Origin: UBA1479 sp040216635
GTDB lineage: Bacteria > Pseudomonadota > Alphaproteobacteria > Rhodospirillales > Casp-alpha2
Length of the DNA stretch: 64,000 nt
Reading direction: 5' to 3'
Assembly: GCA_040216635.1 (NCBI GenBank)
Contig: JAVJOU010000026.1
Span: forward strand, 62,001 to 126,000
Shown here: positions 1 through 10,232 of the stretch, piece after piece
How positions within the stretch are numbered: position 1 is the first letter of the stretch
Layout of the letters: each line of letters opens with the position of its first letter
Notes under the pieces: model-generated
Seen by the model: the letters and a program-made list of their open reading frames with translations, nothing else
Told to the model about the DNA's origin: nothing
The model's database searches: none
Made by a program: the position numbers and the translations under genes

Positions 1-2
1 AC

Positions 3-431
3 AAGAAGTATCCGTTGAAGGAACTGATCCGCGCCTGCCGCGAATATCCCGGCGCCAACAACGCCCGCCGCATCACCTTCGAATACGTGATGCTGGACGG
101 CATCAACGATTCCGAAGCCGACGCCAGGCAGCTGCTACGCCTGGTCAAGGGCATTCCGGCCAAGTTCAACCTGATCCCGTTCAACGCCTGGCCGGGCGCC
201 CCCTATGAATGCTCGAAACCGGAAGCCATGGACAAATTCGTGCGCATCCTCAACGACGGCGGGTTCTCGTCCCCCATCCGCCAGCCGCGCGGCCGCGACA
301 TCATGGCCGCCTGCGGGCAGCTGAAATCGGCCAGCGAGCGCGAACGCATCCGCCGCATGACCCAGCGGGTCGACCAGCTGGTGCCGTCGGATGCCGCCCC
401 CGGCGCAGAGACCCCGGCGGGCAATGCCTGA
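3..431 (+). CDS. rlmN: 23S rRNA (adenine-C2)-methyltransferase RlmN, C-terminal part
   Basis: The gene runs off the left edge, so only about the last 142 residues are visible. They match the C-terminal half of the radical-SAM enzyme RlmN, which methylates C2 of A2503 in 23S rRNA and A37 of some tRNAs. Recognisable pieces are RRITFEYVMLDGIND, the segment KFNLIPFNAWPG (the family usually has NLIPFNP/W followed by a small-residue turn) and the PIRQPRGRDIMAACGQL block typical of the end of the fold. The CxxxCxxC cluster and the N-terminal catalytic cysteine region lie outside the window. The stop codon overlaps the start of the DUF427 gene by 8 bp, suggesting co-transcription. Identification is firm; the start cannot be seen. 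Confidence 0.93.
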   Translation, partial: KKYPLKELIRACREYPGANNARRITFEYVMLDGINDSEADARQLLRLVKGIPAKFNLIPFNAWPGAPYECSKPEAMDKFVRILNDGGFSSPIRQPRGRDIMAACGQLKSASERERIRRMTQRVDQLVPSDAAPGAETPAGNA

Positions 432-828
432 GCCGTCCGCCGACGGAAGCCGACCGGCCCGCCGGATCGAGATCGCCGACCATTCCACCCGCCTGCGCAC
501 CTCTATCTGCGGCATCGTCATCGCCGACAGCACAGCGGCCAAAATCCTGCGCGAAGACGGCTATCCGGCCGTGTTCTATTTTCCGCCCGGCGACGTGCGC
601 CTGGACGAATTCATGACGCCGACATCCCACCGCACAATCTGCCCCTTCAAGGGCGAAGCACAATACTGGAGCTTCAGCCTGGGCGGGCGGCGGGAAGACA
701 ACATCGCCTGGGCCTATCCGGACCCCCTGCCCGCCTGTGCCGCCATTCAGGGACATATCGCCTTTTACTGGCAGCGCATGGACGTGTGGTTCCAGGACGA
801 CCACCCCCTGCAGGCGCCGCCGCCATGA
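424..828 (+). CDS. DUF427 domain protein
   Basis: This 134-residue protein has the DUF427 pattern: a short beta-rich domain with STAAKILREDGYPAVFYFPPGDV near residues 38-60 and later TICPFKGEAQYWS, where the conserved CPxKG-type motif sits, then NIAWAYPDPL. The family is cytosolic and its biochemical role is unknown. The ATG at 424 is preferred to the upstream in-frame ATG at 391, because the upstream extension is low-complexity and lies inside rlmN. Its stop overlaps the next gene's start (ATGA), so rlmN, this gene and the GT39 gene are probably translationally coupled. Confidence 0.85.
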   Translation: MPEPSADGSRPARRIEIADHSTRLRTSICGIVIADSTAAKILREDGYPAVFYFPPGDVRLDEFMTPTSHRTICPFKGEAQYWSFSLGGRREDNIAWAYPDPLPACAAIQGHIAFYWQRMDVWFQDDHPLQAPPP

Positions 829-2603
829 CCAAACCATCCATGCCGGAGCCATCAACGTCAGCCTCTTCTGGCGGCAAACCGAAAAAGGCCCGCCTGGGCC
901 GGCGCTTTCTGACCGCGCCGACCGAAGGCTGGAAGCCCTATGCCCTGCTGACGATTTTCTGCTGCATTCTGTTCCTGCCGGGGATCGCCAGCCTGCCGCC
1001 GCTCGACCGGGACGAGGCCCGCTTCGCCCAGGCGACCGCACAAATGCTGGAAACCGGCGACTTCGTCGATATCCGCTTTCAGGACCAGCCGCGCCACAAA
1101 AAGCCCGCCGGGATTCATTGGCTGCAGGCAGCCAGCGTGACCTTGCTGTCCGACGTGGCGGCCCGGGAGATCTGGGCCTACCGCGTACCGTCGGTGATCG
1201 GCGCCTGGGCGACGGTTCTGCTGACCTTCGCCCTGGGTGCCTGTCTGTTCGACCGGCGCACGGCATTCGCGGCGGCGGGCATGCTGGCGGCATCCGTTCT
1301 ACTGATCCTGGAAGCCCATCAGGCCAAGACCGATGCGGTCCTGCTGGCCTGCGTCATGGCCCAGCAACTGGCCCTGGCGCGCCATTACCTGGCGGCGAAA
1401 ACCGATAAAGGGCCCGCGGTGACTGTCTGGTCCCTGCTGTTCTGGTTGGCCATCGCCGCGGGCGTGCTGATCAAGGGGCCGATCGCGCCCCTGATCGCGG
1501 CCCTGACCATCGTTGCCCTTGCCGTTGCCGATCGGGGTGGGGGCGACCGTGGCGGTGCCTGGATCAAGGGGCTCGGCTGGCTGTGGGGGGTGCCGCTGGC
1601 CCTCGTCATCGCTTTGCCCTGGTTCATCCTGATCGGGGATAAATCCGACGGCGGGGCGGGCGGTTTCGTTTCGACCGCCCTGACTACGGACCTGATCCCC
1701 AAACTTCTGGGCGGGCAGGAAAGCCATGGCGCACCCCCGGGATACTATGTCCTGACTATGCTGCTGTTCTTCTGGCCGGGCGTGTTTCTGGCCTGGCCGT
1801 CCCTGTACCGCGCCTGGAAAGACCGCACCGATCCGGCCCTGCGGTTCTGTCTGGCCTGGCTGATCCCGGCCTGGATTCTGTTCGAGTTGATCCCCACCAA
1901 GCTGCCTCATTATGTGCTGCCGCTTTACCCGGTCCTGGCCCTGATCTGCGCCCGCTCGGCCATCGCCATTTTCGACGGCAAGGCCGATTGGTATGACAAA
2001 CGGGCCCTGTGGGTGACCGGCGGGCTTTGGGCCCTGGTCGGCCTGGTCCTGGGCGGTGCGGCCGCCTATCTGCCGGTTCACTTCGGCGCCGACACCAACT
2101 GGCATACCTGGTTCTTCGCCCTGTTCGCCCTTTACATCCTTGGCACCACGGCGGCCGCCATGAAACACCATGTGATCAACGAAGCGTTGGAAAATTCCAT
2201 CATTTCCGGAGGCATTATGGTGACCATGGTGATCTGGCTGATGCTGTCGAATTTCAGCCCCATGTGGGTTGCCGCACGGGCCGCCGATGCCGTCGCTGCC
2301 GCGTTCAAGGACGGGACACGGCCCCTGACGGCCGTCGCCGGATTTTCCGAACCTTCGATGGTGTTTCTGTCCGGCACGGACACGGTGCTGACATCGGGCG
2401 GCGGGGCGGCGGCACATATGATGGCGGCACCGAACACAGCCGCCGCCATCGTCGAAGACCGCGAACTGAACGCTTTCCTGAAAGCCCTGGGCGAGAAGGC
2501 CGAGATGGTTGATCATGCCGAACAGATTTCCGGCATCAATTATTCCAAGGGCAAGCCCGTGATCCTGCATGTCTTCGTGCCCAAAAGGCCCCCATTACGA
2601 TGA
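825..2603 (+). CDS. ArnT-like family 39 glycosyltransferase, integral membrane
   Basis: This 592-residue polytopic membrane protein belongs to the GT39/PMT-like group that moves sugars from polyprenyl-phosphate donors to lipid A, proteins or glycans. The first helix (about residues 32-51) is followed by a periplasmic loop with LDRDEARFAQATAQMLE, the conserved D-E acidic motif of ArnT-like enzymes, and then RHKKPAGIHWLQAA, the expected H-K-P-P-like element. About ten further hydrophobic segments follow, with a soluble C-terminal part. It overlaps the preceding DUF427 gene (ATGA) and the following PAP2 gene. A PAP2 phosphatase next to a polyprenyl-phosphate-sugar transferase fits lipid-carrier metabolism. 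The acceptor substrate is not predictable. Confidence 0.85.
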   Translation: MTKPSMPEPSTSASSGGKPKKARLGRRFLTAPTEGWKPYALLTIFCCILFLPGIASLPPLDRDEARFAQATAQMLETGDFVDIRFQDQPRHKKPAGIHWLQAASVTLLSDVAAREIWAYRVPSVIGAWATVLLTFALGACLFDRRTAFAAAGMLAASVLLILEAHQAKTDAVLLACVMAQQLALARHYLAAKTDKGPAVTVWSLLFWLAIAAGVLIKGPIAPLIAALTIVALAVADRGGGDRGGAWIKGLGWLWGVPLALVIALPWFILIGDKSDGGAGGFVSTALTTDLIPKLLGGQESHGAPPGYYVLTMLLFFWPGVFLAWPSLYRAWKDRTDPALRFCLAWLIPAWILFELIPTKLPHYVLPLYPVLALICARSAIAIFDGKADWYDKRALWVTGGLWALVGLVLGGAAAYLPVHFGADTNWHTWFFALFALYILGTTAAAMKHHVINEALENSIISGGIMVTMVIWLMLSNFSPMWVAARAADAVAAAFKDGTRPLTAVAGFSEPSMVFLSGTDTVLTSGGGAAAHMMAAPNTAAAIVEDRELNAFLKALGEKAEMVDHAEQISGINYSKGKPVILHVFVPKRPPLR

Positions 2604-3265
2604 CGGGGGCTTCGGGTCAGTTGAACTGGCGGGCGATCACCGCGGGCTTCATCGCCGCCGCCGTCCTGTCGGGCCTGGCCATGGCCTTTCTGGACGAAGC
2701 CGCCGCGCGCTATTTCCGCGAGGCCTTCAATGCCGACGAGCGGCGGTTTTTCGGCCATACTGTCGGCGCCCTGGGCAAACCGGAATTCTATTTCACGGCC
2801 GCGGCCTTGATCGCAGGCGTCTGTTGGATTCTACGCCGCCGCCTGAACGACGGCAGCGAGCGCCTGCGCCGCATGATGCACGGCGCTTTGTTCGTGATTT
2901 TTTCCATCGCCGCCGCCGGGATCCTGGTCAATGCCCTGAAGTTCATCATCGGCCGCATGCGGCCCCGTGAGCTGCTGGAAAACGGCGTGTCCGGCTTCAT
3001 TCCGTTCAACACGGATTTCGGCATGAATTCCTTTCCGTCGGGCCATTCGCAAATGGTCTGGTCCCTGGCCGTTTCCGTCCTATTGATTTTTCCCCGTCTG
3101 TGGCCCGTTCTGTTCGCCTTCGCAACGGCGGTCGCCGCCAGCCGCTTCCTGGCCAGCGTACATTTTGTGTCCGACGTGGTGATGGGCAGCTACCTGGGGG
3201 CGGTCGTGCCCCTGCTGCTAAAGCATTACGTTTACGACCGGCGGGGGATCGGGCTGCGCCCCTGA
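2600..3265 (+). CDS. PAP2-family phosphatase
   Basis: This 221-residue membrane protein carries the full PAP2 signature: KFIIGRMRP (KxxxxxxRP) near residue 114, SFPSGHSQ (PSGH) near residue 147, and SRFLASVHFVSD (SRxxxxxHxxxD) near residue 181. Five to six hydrophobic segments surround these motifs, placing the active site at the periplasmic face. Such enzymes dephosphorylate undecaprenyl diphosphate, lipid phosphates or lipid A. It overlaps the GT39 gene by 4 bp (ATGA), so the two are probably made together. The exact substrate, such as undecaprenyl diphosphate, is inference. Confidence 0.9.
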   Translation: MTGASGQLNWRAITAGFIAAAVLSGLAMAFLDEAAARYFREAFNADERRFFGHTVGALGKPEFYFTAAALIAGVCWILRRRLNDGSERLRRMMHGALFVIFSIAAAGILVNALKFIIGRMRPRELLENGVSGFIPFNTDFGMNSFPSGHSQMVWSLAVSVLLIFPRLWPVLFAFATAVAASRFLASVHFVSDVVMGSYLGAVVPLLLKHYVYDRRGIGLRP

Positions 3266-3365
3266 TCTTTATCCGCCTTTTCCTAATCCCTCGGCATTCA
3301 GACTGTCTTAACGGATTACGCCCTAAAATCCGCGTGTTATCGGGGTTTCTTCACGCTGGGGTTAT

Positions 3366-4943
3366 ATGCGCGCGCACCTTTCGATCCGCTGCCTTGTTGC
3401 CGCGGGCCTGATCTTAGGCCTGACGAAGACGGCCGCCCACGCCGCCGGGGCGGACGCCGCGCTTGAGGTCCGCACCGGCCTGCACAAGGATTTCACGCGC
3501 CTGGTGCTCGAAACCCCAACGCCCGTACCCTACAAATTCGCCTTTCCCGCCGCCGACGAAATCGTCATCACCGTTGCCGGCGCCATCCAGCCGGACCGCG
3601 CCGCCCCCCCGGCCCAAGGCATCATCAAGAACATCGCCGTCACGGCGGGCGACCAGGGCAGCCGCCTGACCATCAAGACACGGACCCGCGCCGATATCCG
3701 GCGCCAGTTCACGATCCTGCCCAAGGACGGCAAGGGTGCGCGCATCGTCATCGATATCGCGGCCACCGGCCGTGGCGCCGACCCCGCCAAAAAACCAGCA
3801 CCGAAAAAAGACCCGGTCGCGTTGCCGCCGCCCCATACATCGATCACCGGCACGGCCGCGCCGGATCTCACTGCGCCCCATCGCAACCAGGTAATTCCCC
3901 GGCCGGCCCCCCTGCCGAAACAGGCGCACAACCGCGCATCGGCTCCAGCCCCGATCCCGGCCAAGGTGCGCCCGACCGAACCGTTCGAAGTCGCCGCCGC
4001 AGGCGGCGCCGTCATGTTGTTCGACAGTGCCCCGGCCCATGAAATCGACCGGCCCGTGGAAATCGCACAGGCCGGCGGCATTTCAATAAACGATTGGCTG
4101 CGCCGGGAAGAGATCAACCCCAATGTCCGCAGCCAGGCCCCCGCTCCTACCCGGCCTGCGGCAAGCCCCCCAGCACCGCCGGCCTATCCAGCCGTGCCCG
4201 TTTACCGTACCCCCGCCGCCACACCCGTACCGGCACGGGGGGCATCGGCCTATCCCGCCTACGGCACCTATCCGGCCGCACCGGTGACGCAAACCCATCC
4301 CGCGCATCCAGGATATCGCCGCCCAACAGCAGCGGCACCCGCCCCGGCCACCGTCCGGCGTCAGGCCGCCGCCCCGCAACCGCCCGCCGACAACAGCCCG
4401 GCCGCTCGGTACGCACGTCAGAAACACGAAACCCCCGTCGAAACACAGACCATCGACCAGCCCCGACGCTTTTACGCAGGTTTCGGATTGGGCCCCAGTT
4501 GGGTCGAGTATGAATCAAACCTGAACAACACCACCTTGGATGGCTCATCCGCCGCCTGGAGTATCATGGGCGGATATCGCCTGACGCGGAATCTGGCGCT
4601 TGAGATCGGCCTGGGGAATATCGGGACCGTCGAAGAGACCACCCCATCCGGCACGACAACATCCAGCGACTATTATGCCTTCACTTTGAACGGCCTGGTC
4701 AGTCTGCCCTTGAATCAAAACTGGTCGCCCTTCGCCAAAGCCGGGCTCAATGTTTGGCGTGAAAGTGCTGATAGCGACTCCTCAAGCCTGCGGGAAGATT
4801 CAGGGGCCGGCCTGAACTTTGGCCTGGGCGCGGATTTCCATCTTTCGGACCGCTTCGCCCTGCGCGGTGAATGGGCGTTCTACTTCTTCACGGACGAGAT
4901 CTACGCCAATACCTTCACCGCAAGCGTCCTATATAATTTCTGA
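3366..4943 (+). CDS. Outer-membrane beta-barrel protein with N-terminal AMIN-like domain
   Basis: The 525-residue product begins with a signal peptide (hydrophobic stretch ending near AHAAGA). Residues about 27-140 form a beta-rich segment resembling AMIN domains, which bind peptidoglycan or envelope partners. Residues about 145-360 are a long proline/alanine-rich linker. The last 160 residues, from RRFYAGFGLGPSWVEYE, are an eight-strand-type outer-membrane barrel with alternating strands and a terminal phenylalanine (VLYNF), the usual sorting signal for the Bam machinery. It probably links the outer membrane to the periplasm. It has its own upstream gap and no close functional neighbour. The AMIN assignment is tentative; the barrel is clear. 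Confidence 0.8.
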   Translation: MRAHLSIRCLVAAGLILGLTKTAAHAAGADAALEVRTGLHKDFTRLVLETPTPVPYKFAFPAADEIVITVAGAIQPDRAAPPAQGIIKNIAVTAGDQGSRLTIKTRTRADIRRQFTILPKDGKGARIVIDIAATGRGADPAKKPAPKKDPVALPPPHTSITGTAAPDLTAPHRNQVIPRPAPLPKQAHNRASAPAPIPAKVRPTEPFEVAAAGGAVMLFDSAPAHEIDRPVEIAQAGGISINDWLRREEINPNVRSQAPAPTRPAASPPAPPAYPAVPVYRTPAATPVPARGASAYPAYGTYPAAPVTQTHPAHPGYRRPTAAAPAPATVRRQAAAPQPPADNSPAARYARQKHETPVETQTIDQPRRFYAGFGLGPSWVEYESNLNNTTLDGSSAAWSIMGGYRLTRNLALEIGLGNIGTVEETTPSGTTTSSDYYAFTLNGLVSLPLNQNWSPFAKAGLNVWRESADSDSSSLREDSGAGLNFGLGADFHLSDRFALRGEWAFYFFTDEIYANTFTASVLYNF

Positions 4944-5054
4944 CCCGCGCGCCCGCTGGCGATGTTGCGGGCACAAACGAAATCCCTATACTGCGCCGAC
5001 TTTCCGCCGAGGCCCCGTCGCCCAAAGACAGGGGCCCGACCCGCATAAGGGACA

Positions 5055-6269
<1,215 letters not shown>

Positions 6270-6280
6270 TCCCTCATTCC

Positions 6281-6354
6281 GTCACCCCCGGGCTTGACCC
6301 GGGGGCCCACTGCCCCAGAAGACGTGGATGGCCGGGTCAAGTCCGGCCATGACG
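6281..6354. repeat. Double-hairpin palindromic intergenic element
   Basis: Two GC-rich hairpins sit between the convergent argG and monooxygenase genes. The first has arms CCCCCGGG (6285-6292) and CCCGGGGG (6298-6305) with a 5-nt loop. The second has arms ATGGCCGG (6328-6335) and CCGGCCAT (6343-6350). The outer edges GTCA and TGAC are also inverted. This resembles the dispersed intergenic palindromes common in alphaproteobacteria and could end transcription from both sides. Only one copy was noticed in the window. Confidence 0.6.
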
Positions 6355-6362
6355 GGCGGTGG

Positions 6363-6671
6363 TCAGGCAACCGCGCACCACACGACCCGCTTGGACGTGA
6401 TCATGTCGTCGTAACTGCCCCGTGTCGAGGCCAGCAGGGCAGAATTCATATGCGCGTCGACGGCGGCCTGATCCGTATAAAGCTCGTACAGAAACACGCT
6501 GCCGCTTTCGTCGCCGCCGTTATGGGCCGCCGGGTCCAGCACGTCGAACTGCTCGCAGCCGGGCTCGCTGCCCATGGTCATCTCGGCATGGCTGCGCATC
6601 AGGGCGAGGAAGTCCTGGCGCCGCTCTGCCTTGACACCGAATTCCACCATCAGGGCGATCTTGCCGCTCAT
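6363..6671 (-). CDS. Antibiotic biosynthesis monooxygenase (ABM) domain protein
   Basis: This 102-residue single-domain protein has the ABM/quinol monooxygenase layout: an initial strand KIALMVEFGVKAERRQDFLALM, then EPGCEQFDVLDP, and the later FLYELYTDQAAVDAHMNS with the characteristic YE-x-W/Y-x-D and HxxS pattern. Members are small dimeric cytosolic enzymes that oxidise quinols or degrade signal molecules such as phospho-AI-2. It lies 24 bp downstream of the TauD-like gene on the same strand, so the two probably form an operon. The substrate is unknown. Confidence 0.8.
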   Translation of the reverse strand: MSGKIALMVEFGVKAERRQDFLALMRSHAEMTMGSEPGCEQFDVLDPAAHNGGDESGSVFLYELYTDQAAVDAHMNSALLASTRGSYDDMITSKRVVWCAVA

Positions 6672-6695
6672 CCTATGTCTCCGCTGCGGTTGGGG

Positions 6696-7559
6696 TCAGG
6701 CCGGGACGTCGCCCAGAGTTGAAATCCGGTACAGCGTGCGCACCTTGTCCGGCGGCAGGTTCTTGGTCGTCGCCCGGTGCATGACGCAGCGGTTGTCCCA
6801 CAGCACGACGGTGCCGGGATCGCGCCATTTGAATTGATACTGAAACTGCGGCTGGATCATGTGATCGAACAGTTCGTCCAGCAGGTCGGCACTTTCAATC
6901 GCATCCATGCCGACGATCCCCTTCACCCCCGCCGAGGCGCCGGGAAAGACGAACAAGCCCTTGCGCCCCGTTTCCGGATGGGAACGGACCAGGGGCCGGA
7001 CCACGGCCGGAGTCTTTTGCATTTCATCCGCGCTGAGAAACTGCCAGCGTGATTCCGGATCGCCCCGGTTGGTGGTCCAGCGGTACTGGGAGACATAGGT
7101 CAGGCCGTCGATGCGCTGTTTGGTCGCTTCGGGCAGGGCGTCGTAGACCGCTTCGAGATCGCCGAAAAACGTGTCGCCGCCTTCATCCGGGATTTCCACG
7201 GAATACAGAAGCGTCGCATCGGCCGCGCGCTCCATGTAGGAACGGTCCGAATGCCAGAACGATCCCGCGTCCTTCACACCCACAGGCTTGCCGTGGCGGG
7301 TCGAATTGGACAGCACCATGACCTTGGGAAAATCCGGGTGCAGAAAATTCGCGACCGGGTGTTCGACCGTTTCACCGAACAATTGGCCGAAGGCATCAAA
7401 CTGCGCCACGGACATGTCCTGTCCTTCGATGATCAGCACCTTGTGATCCAGATAGGCCTGATGCAGATCGGCGGCCTGGGCGTTGGTCAGATTGCCGGCA
7501 TCGATGCCGCTGATCCGTGCCGCGAAGCTGCCGCCAAGGCGTTCAACCGTCATGTCCAT
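6696..7559 (-). CDS. TauD/TfdA-family Fe(II)/2-oxoglutarate dioxygenase
   Basis: This 287-residue cytosolic enzyme has the TauD fold. The iron facial triad is visible as FWHSDRSY (H and D of HxD) and the distal histidine in NRCVMHRATT, followed by the arginine in VRTLYRIS that binds 2-oxoglutarate. Relatives hydroxylate taurine, 2,4-D or other small acids, releasing the sulfonate or ether group. It is followed by the ABM gene and transcribed away from a LysR gene, a layout typical of a small inducible catabolic unit. The true substrate cannot be read from sequence. Confidence 0.88.
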   Translation of the reverse strand: MDMTVERLGGSFAARISGIDAGNLTNAQAADLHQAYLDHKVLIIEGQDMSVAQFDAFGQLFGETVEHPVANFLHPDFPKVMVLSNSTRHGKPVGVKDAGSFWHSDRSYMERAADATLLYSVEIPDEGGDTFFGDLEAVYDALPEATKQRIDGLTYVSQYRWTTNRGDPESRWQFLSADEMQKTPAVVRPLVRSHPETGRKGLFVFPGASAGVKGIVGMDAIESADLLDELFDHMIQPQFQYQFKWRDPGTVVLWDNRCVMHRATTKNLPPDKVRTLYRISTLGDVPA

Positions 7560-7651
7560 GAATGCGTCCCTTAGATTTTCTCTGCCAAATTTCGACCGGG
7601 TTGCATCCCGGATTATTGAAGATATTGTATCCTTGCCATTTGAAACGGCAA

Positions 7652-7659
7652 TTGATCAA
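7652..7659. promoter_or_regulatory. Possible LysR operator in the divergent intergenic region
   Basis: The 145-bp region between the TauD-like gene and the divergent LysR gene is AT-rich relative to its flanks and holds the perfect palindrome TTGATCAA. It is bordered by further AT-rich inverted segments, including ATATTG upstream and CAATAT downstream. LysR regulators usually bind T-N11-A palindromes between themselves and their divergent targets, so this is the natural operator candidate. This is inference only. Confidence 0.3.
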
Positions 7660-7704
7660 AACTCCGGCAATATTTGAGAAAATCTACGTAATGGCACACC
7701 GCCG

Positions 7705-8604
7705 ATGACCCAGATGATTCCCCCGCTGAACGCGCTCCGCGCGTTCGAGGTCACAGCCCGCCTGGGCACGCTGGCCCGCGCCGCCGACGAACTTTGCGTC
7801 ACCCCCTCCGCGGTCGGCCATCAGGTCAAGAACCTGGAAGACTGGCTGGGCCTGCGACTGTTTCGGGTCGAGGGCACGCAACGCCGCCTGACGGCCGAGG
7901 GCGAGCGCCTGGCCCAGCAACTGGGCGATGCCTTCGGGCAGATCAATCTGGCCTGTCGGGCCCTGGCCCGCAGCAAGGGAGCGATGGAGCTGCATATCAA
8001 CGTCACCCCGACCTTCGCCATCCGCTGGCTGGTGCCGCGCCTGGGCCGCTTTCAGGCCCTGCATCCCGACATCACCGTTCATATCGCGACCAGCGCCAAA
8101 CCCATCGATTTCGCCAAGGACGACGTCTATGCCGCGATTCAGTTCGGCGGCGGGACCTGGGACGGCATGCAGGCCGACCTGATGTTCATGGAGGACGTGT
8201 TTCCGGTCTGCCATCCGCGCCTGTTGAAGGGCGACCGCCCGCTGACCGAACCCCGCGATCTGAAACATCACACCCTGCTGCATACTTATCATCGCCACGG
8301 CGACTGGGTGCGCTGGCTGGCCGCCGCCGGCATATCGAAGGACGAAGTCGATCCCGACCAGGGCCAGGTGTTCGACCTGACCACCATGGCCGTGGACGCC
8401 GCCGAGGCCGGCATGGGCATCGCCATGAGCCGCGAAGCGCAGGTCCGCGATTCGATCGAAGCCGGTCGCCTGGTCGCCCCCTTCCGGCGCGATCTTCTGC
8501 GCGGTGAAGGCTGCTATTTCATCACCCGGCCGAGCCGTAGCGAAGATCCGCCGGTCCGTGCTTTCCGCGACTGGTTGCTGGCCGAAGCGAACGACGGCCG
8601 CTAG
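7705..8604 (+). CDS. LysR-family transcriptional regulator (GcvA-type)
   Basis: The 299-residue protein has an N-terminal winged helix-turn-helix (about residues 6-65) with PPLNALRAFEVTARLGTLARAADELCVTPSAVGHQVKNLE, the typical LysR recognition segment in its GcvA-like form, and a C-terminal periplasmic-binding-protein-like effector domain (about residues 90-295). It is transcribed divergently from the TauD-like/ABM pair and probably controls that pair in response to a small acidic ligand. No regulator-specific ligand can be named. Confidence 0.9.
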   Translation: MTQMIPPLNALRAFEVTARLGTLARAADELCVTPSAVGHQVKNLEDWLGLRLFRVEGTQRRLTAEGERLAQQLGDAFGQINLACRALARSKGAMELHINVTPTFAIRWLVPRLGRFQALHPDITVHIATSAKPIDFAKDDVYAAIQFGGGTWDGMQADLMFMEDVFPVCHPRLLKGDRPLTEPRDLKHHTLLHTYHRHGDWVRWLAAAGISKDEVDPDQGQVFDLTTMAVDAAEAGMGIAMSREAQVRDSIEAGRLVAPFRRDLLRGEGCYFITRPSRSEDPPVRAFRDWLLAEANDGR

Positions 8605-8635
8605 CTTTATTCATCCGATAGCCAGAATAAGCGGA

Positions 8636-10069
8636 TCAGGCCTTCCGCGTGCCGAACCAATAGGCATAGACCGAAGCCGGCACCATGTTCAGGTCCAGCC
8701 CGCCGCGCCGGGCGGGCCCGCCACGGTCCCGGGTCAGTACGGTCATGCGCGCATCCGGGTTGGTGCGCACGGCGAAATTGACCATCGTTTCCGGGCCCTT
8801 GGATGAGGCCGCGACATCGCCCGACCAATCCATCTGGAAGATGTCTTGGGGGCGCCCACCCACTTCGTCCAACAGGATCAAATCGACCATGCCGCCTTTC
8901 CAACTGGCATAGGCCAGGCGGTCGGCCAGGCCCGAGGCAAAAGCCTGTGCCGCCACCGCCGTTTCGACCAGACGCGCGTGCTCGGGCGCATCCGGGGCAA
9001 CCGGGCCGAACAGTGCCGTGTAAAGCGTGGGCGAGGTCAGATAGACCTTGAACAAGACTTGGCGCTGAAACGGCTGCCCGTCACGGTTAAGGCGCGGCAC
9101 GCGGCGGATCAGGAAAGCACCCTCGAGAAAATCCAGGTATTTGCGCAAGGTATTCTTGGCAACACCTGTGGCCTTGGCCAGATCCTCGATCGCGGCTTCG
9201 GCCCCCGTATTGCGGGCCAACACGGCGAACAGGCGCCCCAGTTCCCGCGGCTCGATCAATCCGGCGAAGGCCGCCAGATCGCGATGCAGGATATCGTGCA
9301 GCAGGGCGTCACGGACCAGGGCCGGGGGGGATTCGTCCTCGCGCTTGGCGGCGATGCCCGACGGAAACCCGCCGAAGGCAATATAACGTGCGAATTCCGC
9401 ATTCAGCCGGTCGAGCCTTGGCCCGTCCAGCGGCAGGGACGATCCGATTTCGGGCAGCACGCCGCCCAAGTCCGCATCGGTCCGCCGGAAGCCCATGAAT
9501 TCGGCGAAGCTCAGGGGCGGCAGAATGCGGATGTCGACGGTCCCGCCGCCCTGTTCGCCGTCGCCATCAACCTGGGCCCGGCCCGGGGTCAGGCGGGGGG
9601 CGCCCGATGACAGGCTGGCGATCAGGCGCGCGTTCGGCAGGCGCTTCTGCAAGGCCGCCAATTGAGCGACGCCGTCTTCGGCATAATCCAGGTCATCGAC
9701 GAACAGAAATATTTTCTCGTCGCGGCCATAGGTAAACCGGTCCAACACCCGATCGGCCAATGCCGCCAGACCTTCGCCCGAATAAACGGGGGCCCCCAAC
9801 GACAGATAGGCGATACGCATGGGTGAGACACCGGACCGCACCACGGCGGCAAGCACCTGACGCAAAACGATGGTCTTGCCCGCCCCGGCCGGCCCGGCGG
9901 CGATCAGCGGCACGTCCAAATCATCGGACAGGGCACGGGCCGCGAACTCGCGCGCGAATCCCCGCTGCGGCGGGTGGCGGAACCGCACCCGCGTGCCCGA
10001 GCGAAACGCCCACCAGGGATTGTCGAATTCCAGGCGGCGCAGGATGTCCGATGGTGAAATCTGTTCCAA
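8636..10069 (-). CDS. ATPase with AAA and DUF4143 domains
   Basis: This 477-residue protein combines an N-terminal P-loop ATPase with a C-terminal DUF4143 domain. Walker A is GPAGAGKT (residues 59-66) and Walker B is FLFVDDLD (about 121-127). The central region EPRELGRLFAVLARNTGAEAAIEDLAKATGVAKNTLRKYLDFLE is the winged-helix part that precedes DUF4143, followed by the nuclease-like segment with KVYLTSPTLYTALFG. Such proteins occur scattered through bacterial and archaeal genomes and their role is not established. It stands alone here, with no cognate partner gene visible. Confidence 0.78.
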   Translation of the reverse strand: MEQISPSDILRRLEFDNPWWAFRSGTRVRFRHPPQRGFAREFAARALSDDLDVPLIAAGPAGAGKTIVLRQVLAAVVRSGVSPMRIAYLSLGAPVYSGEGLAALADRVLDRFTYGRDEKIFLFVDDLDYAEDGVAQLAALQKRLPNARLIASLSSGAPRLTPGRAQVDGDGEQGGGTVDIRILPPLSFAEFMGFRRTDADLGGVLPEIGSSLPLDGPRLDRLNAEFARYIAFGGFPSGIAAKREDESPPALVRDALLHDILHRDLAAFAGLIEPRELGRLFAVLARNTGAEAAIEDLAKATGVAKNTLRKYLDFLEGAFLIRRVPRLNRDGQPFQRQVLFKVYLTSPTLYTALFGPVAPDAPEHARLVETAVAAQAFASGLADRLAYASWKGGMVDLILLDEVGGRPQDIFQMDWSGDVAASSKGPETMVNFAVRTNPDARMTVLTRDRGGPARRGGLDLNMVPASVYAYWFGTRKA

Positions 10070-10232
10070 GGAATACCGTCCCGATTTTCCCTGTCGGCGT
10101 TCCGGCCCGCATGCGGCAAAGCGCCCGCAAACAAGCTCAAGAAAATGAACTTATGTTCCGAAAAGGATCGCCTGTGCGGGCCCCGCCGTCAAGAGACGTC
10201 GGCACAATCCAGATGGCGCGGCAGATGCGGGC

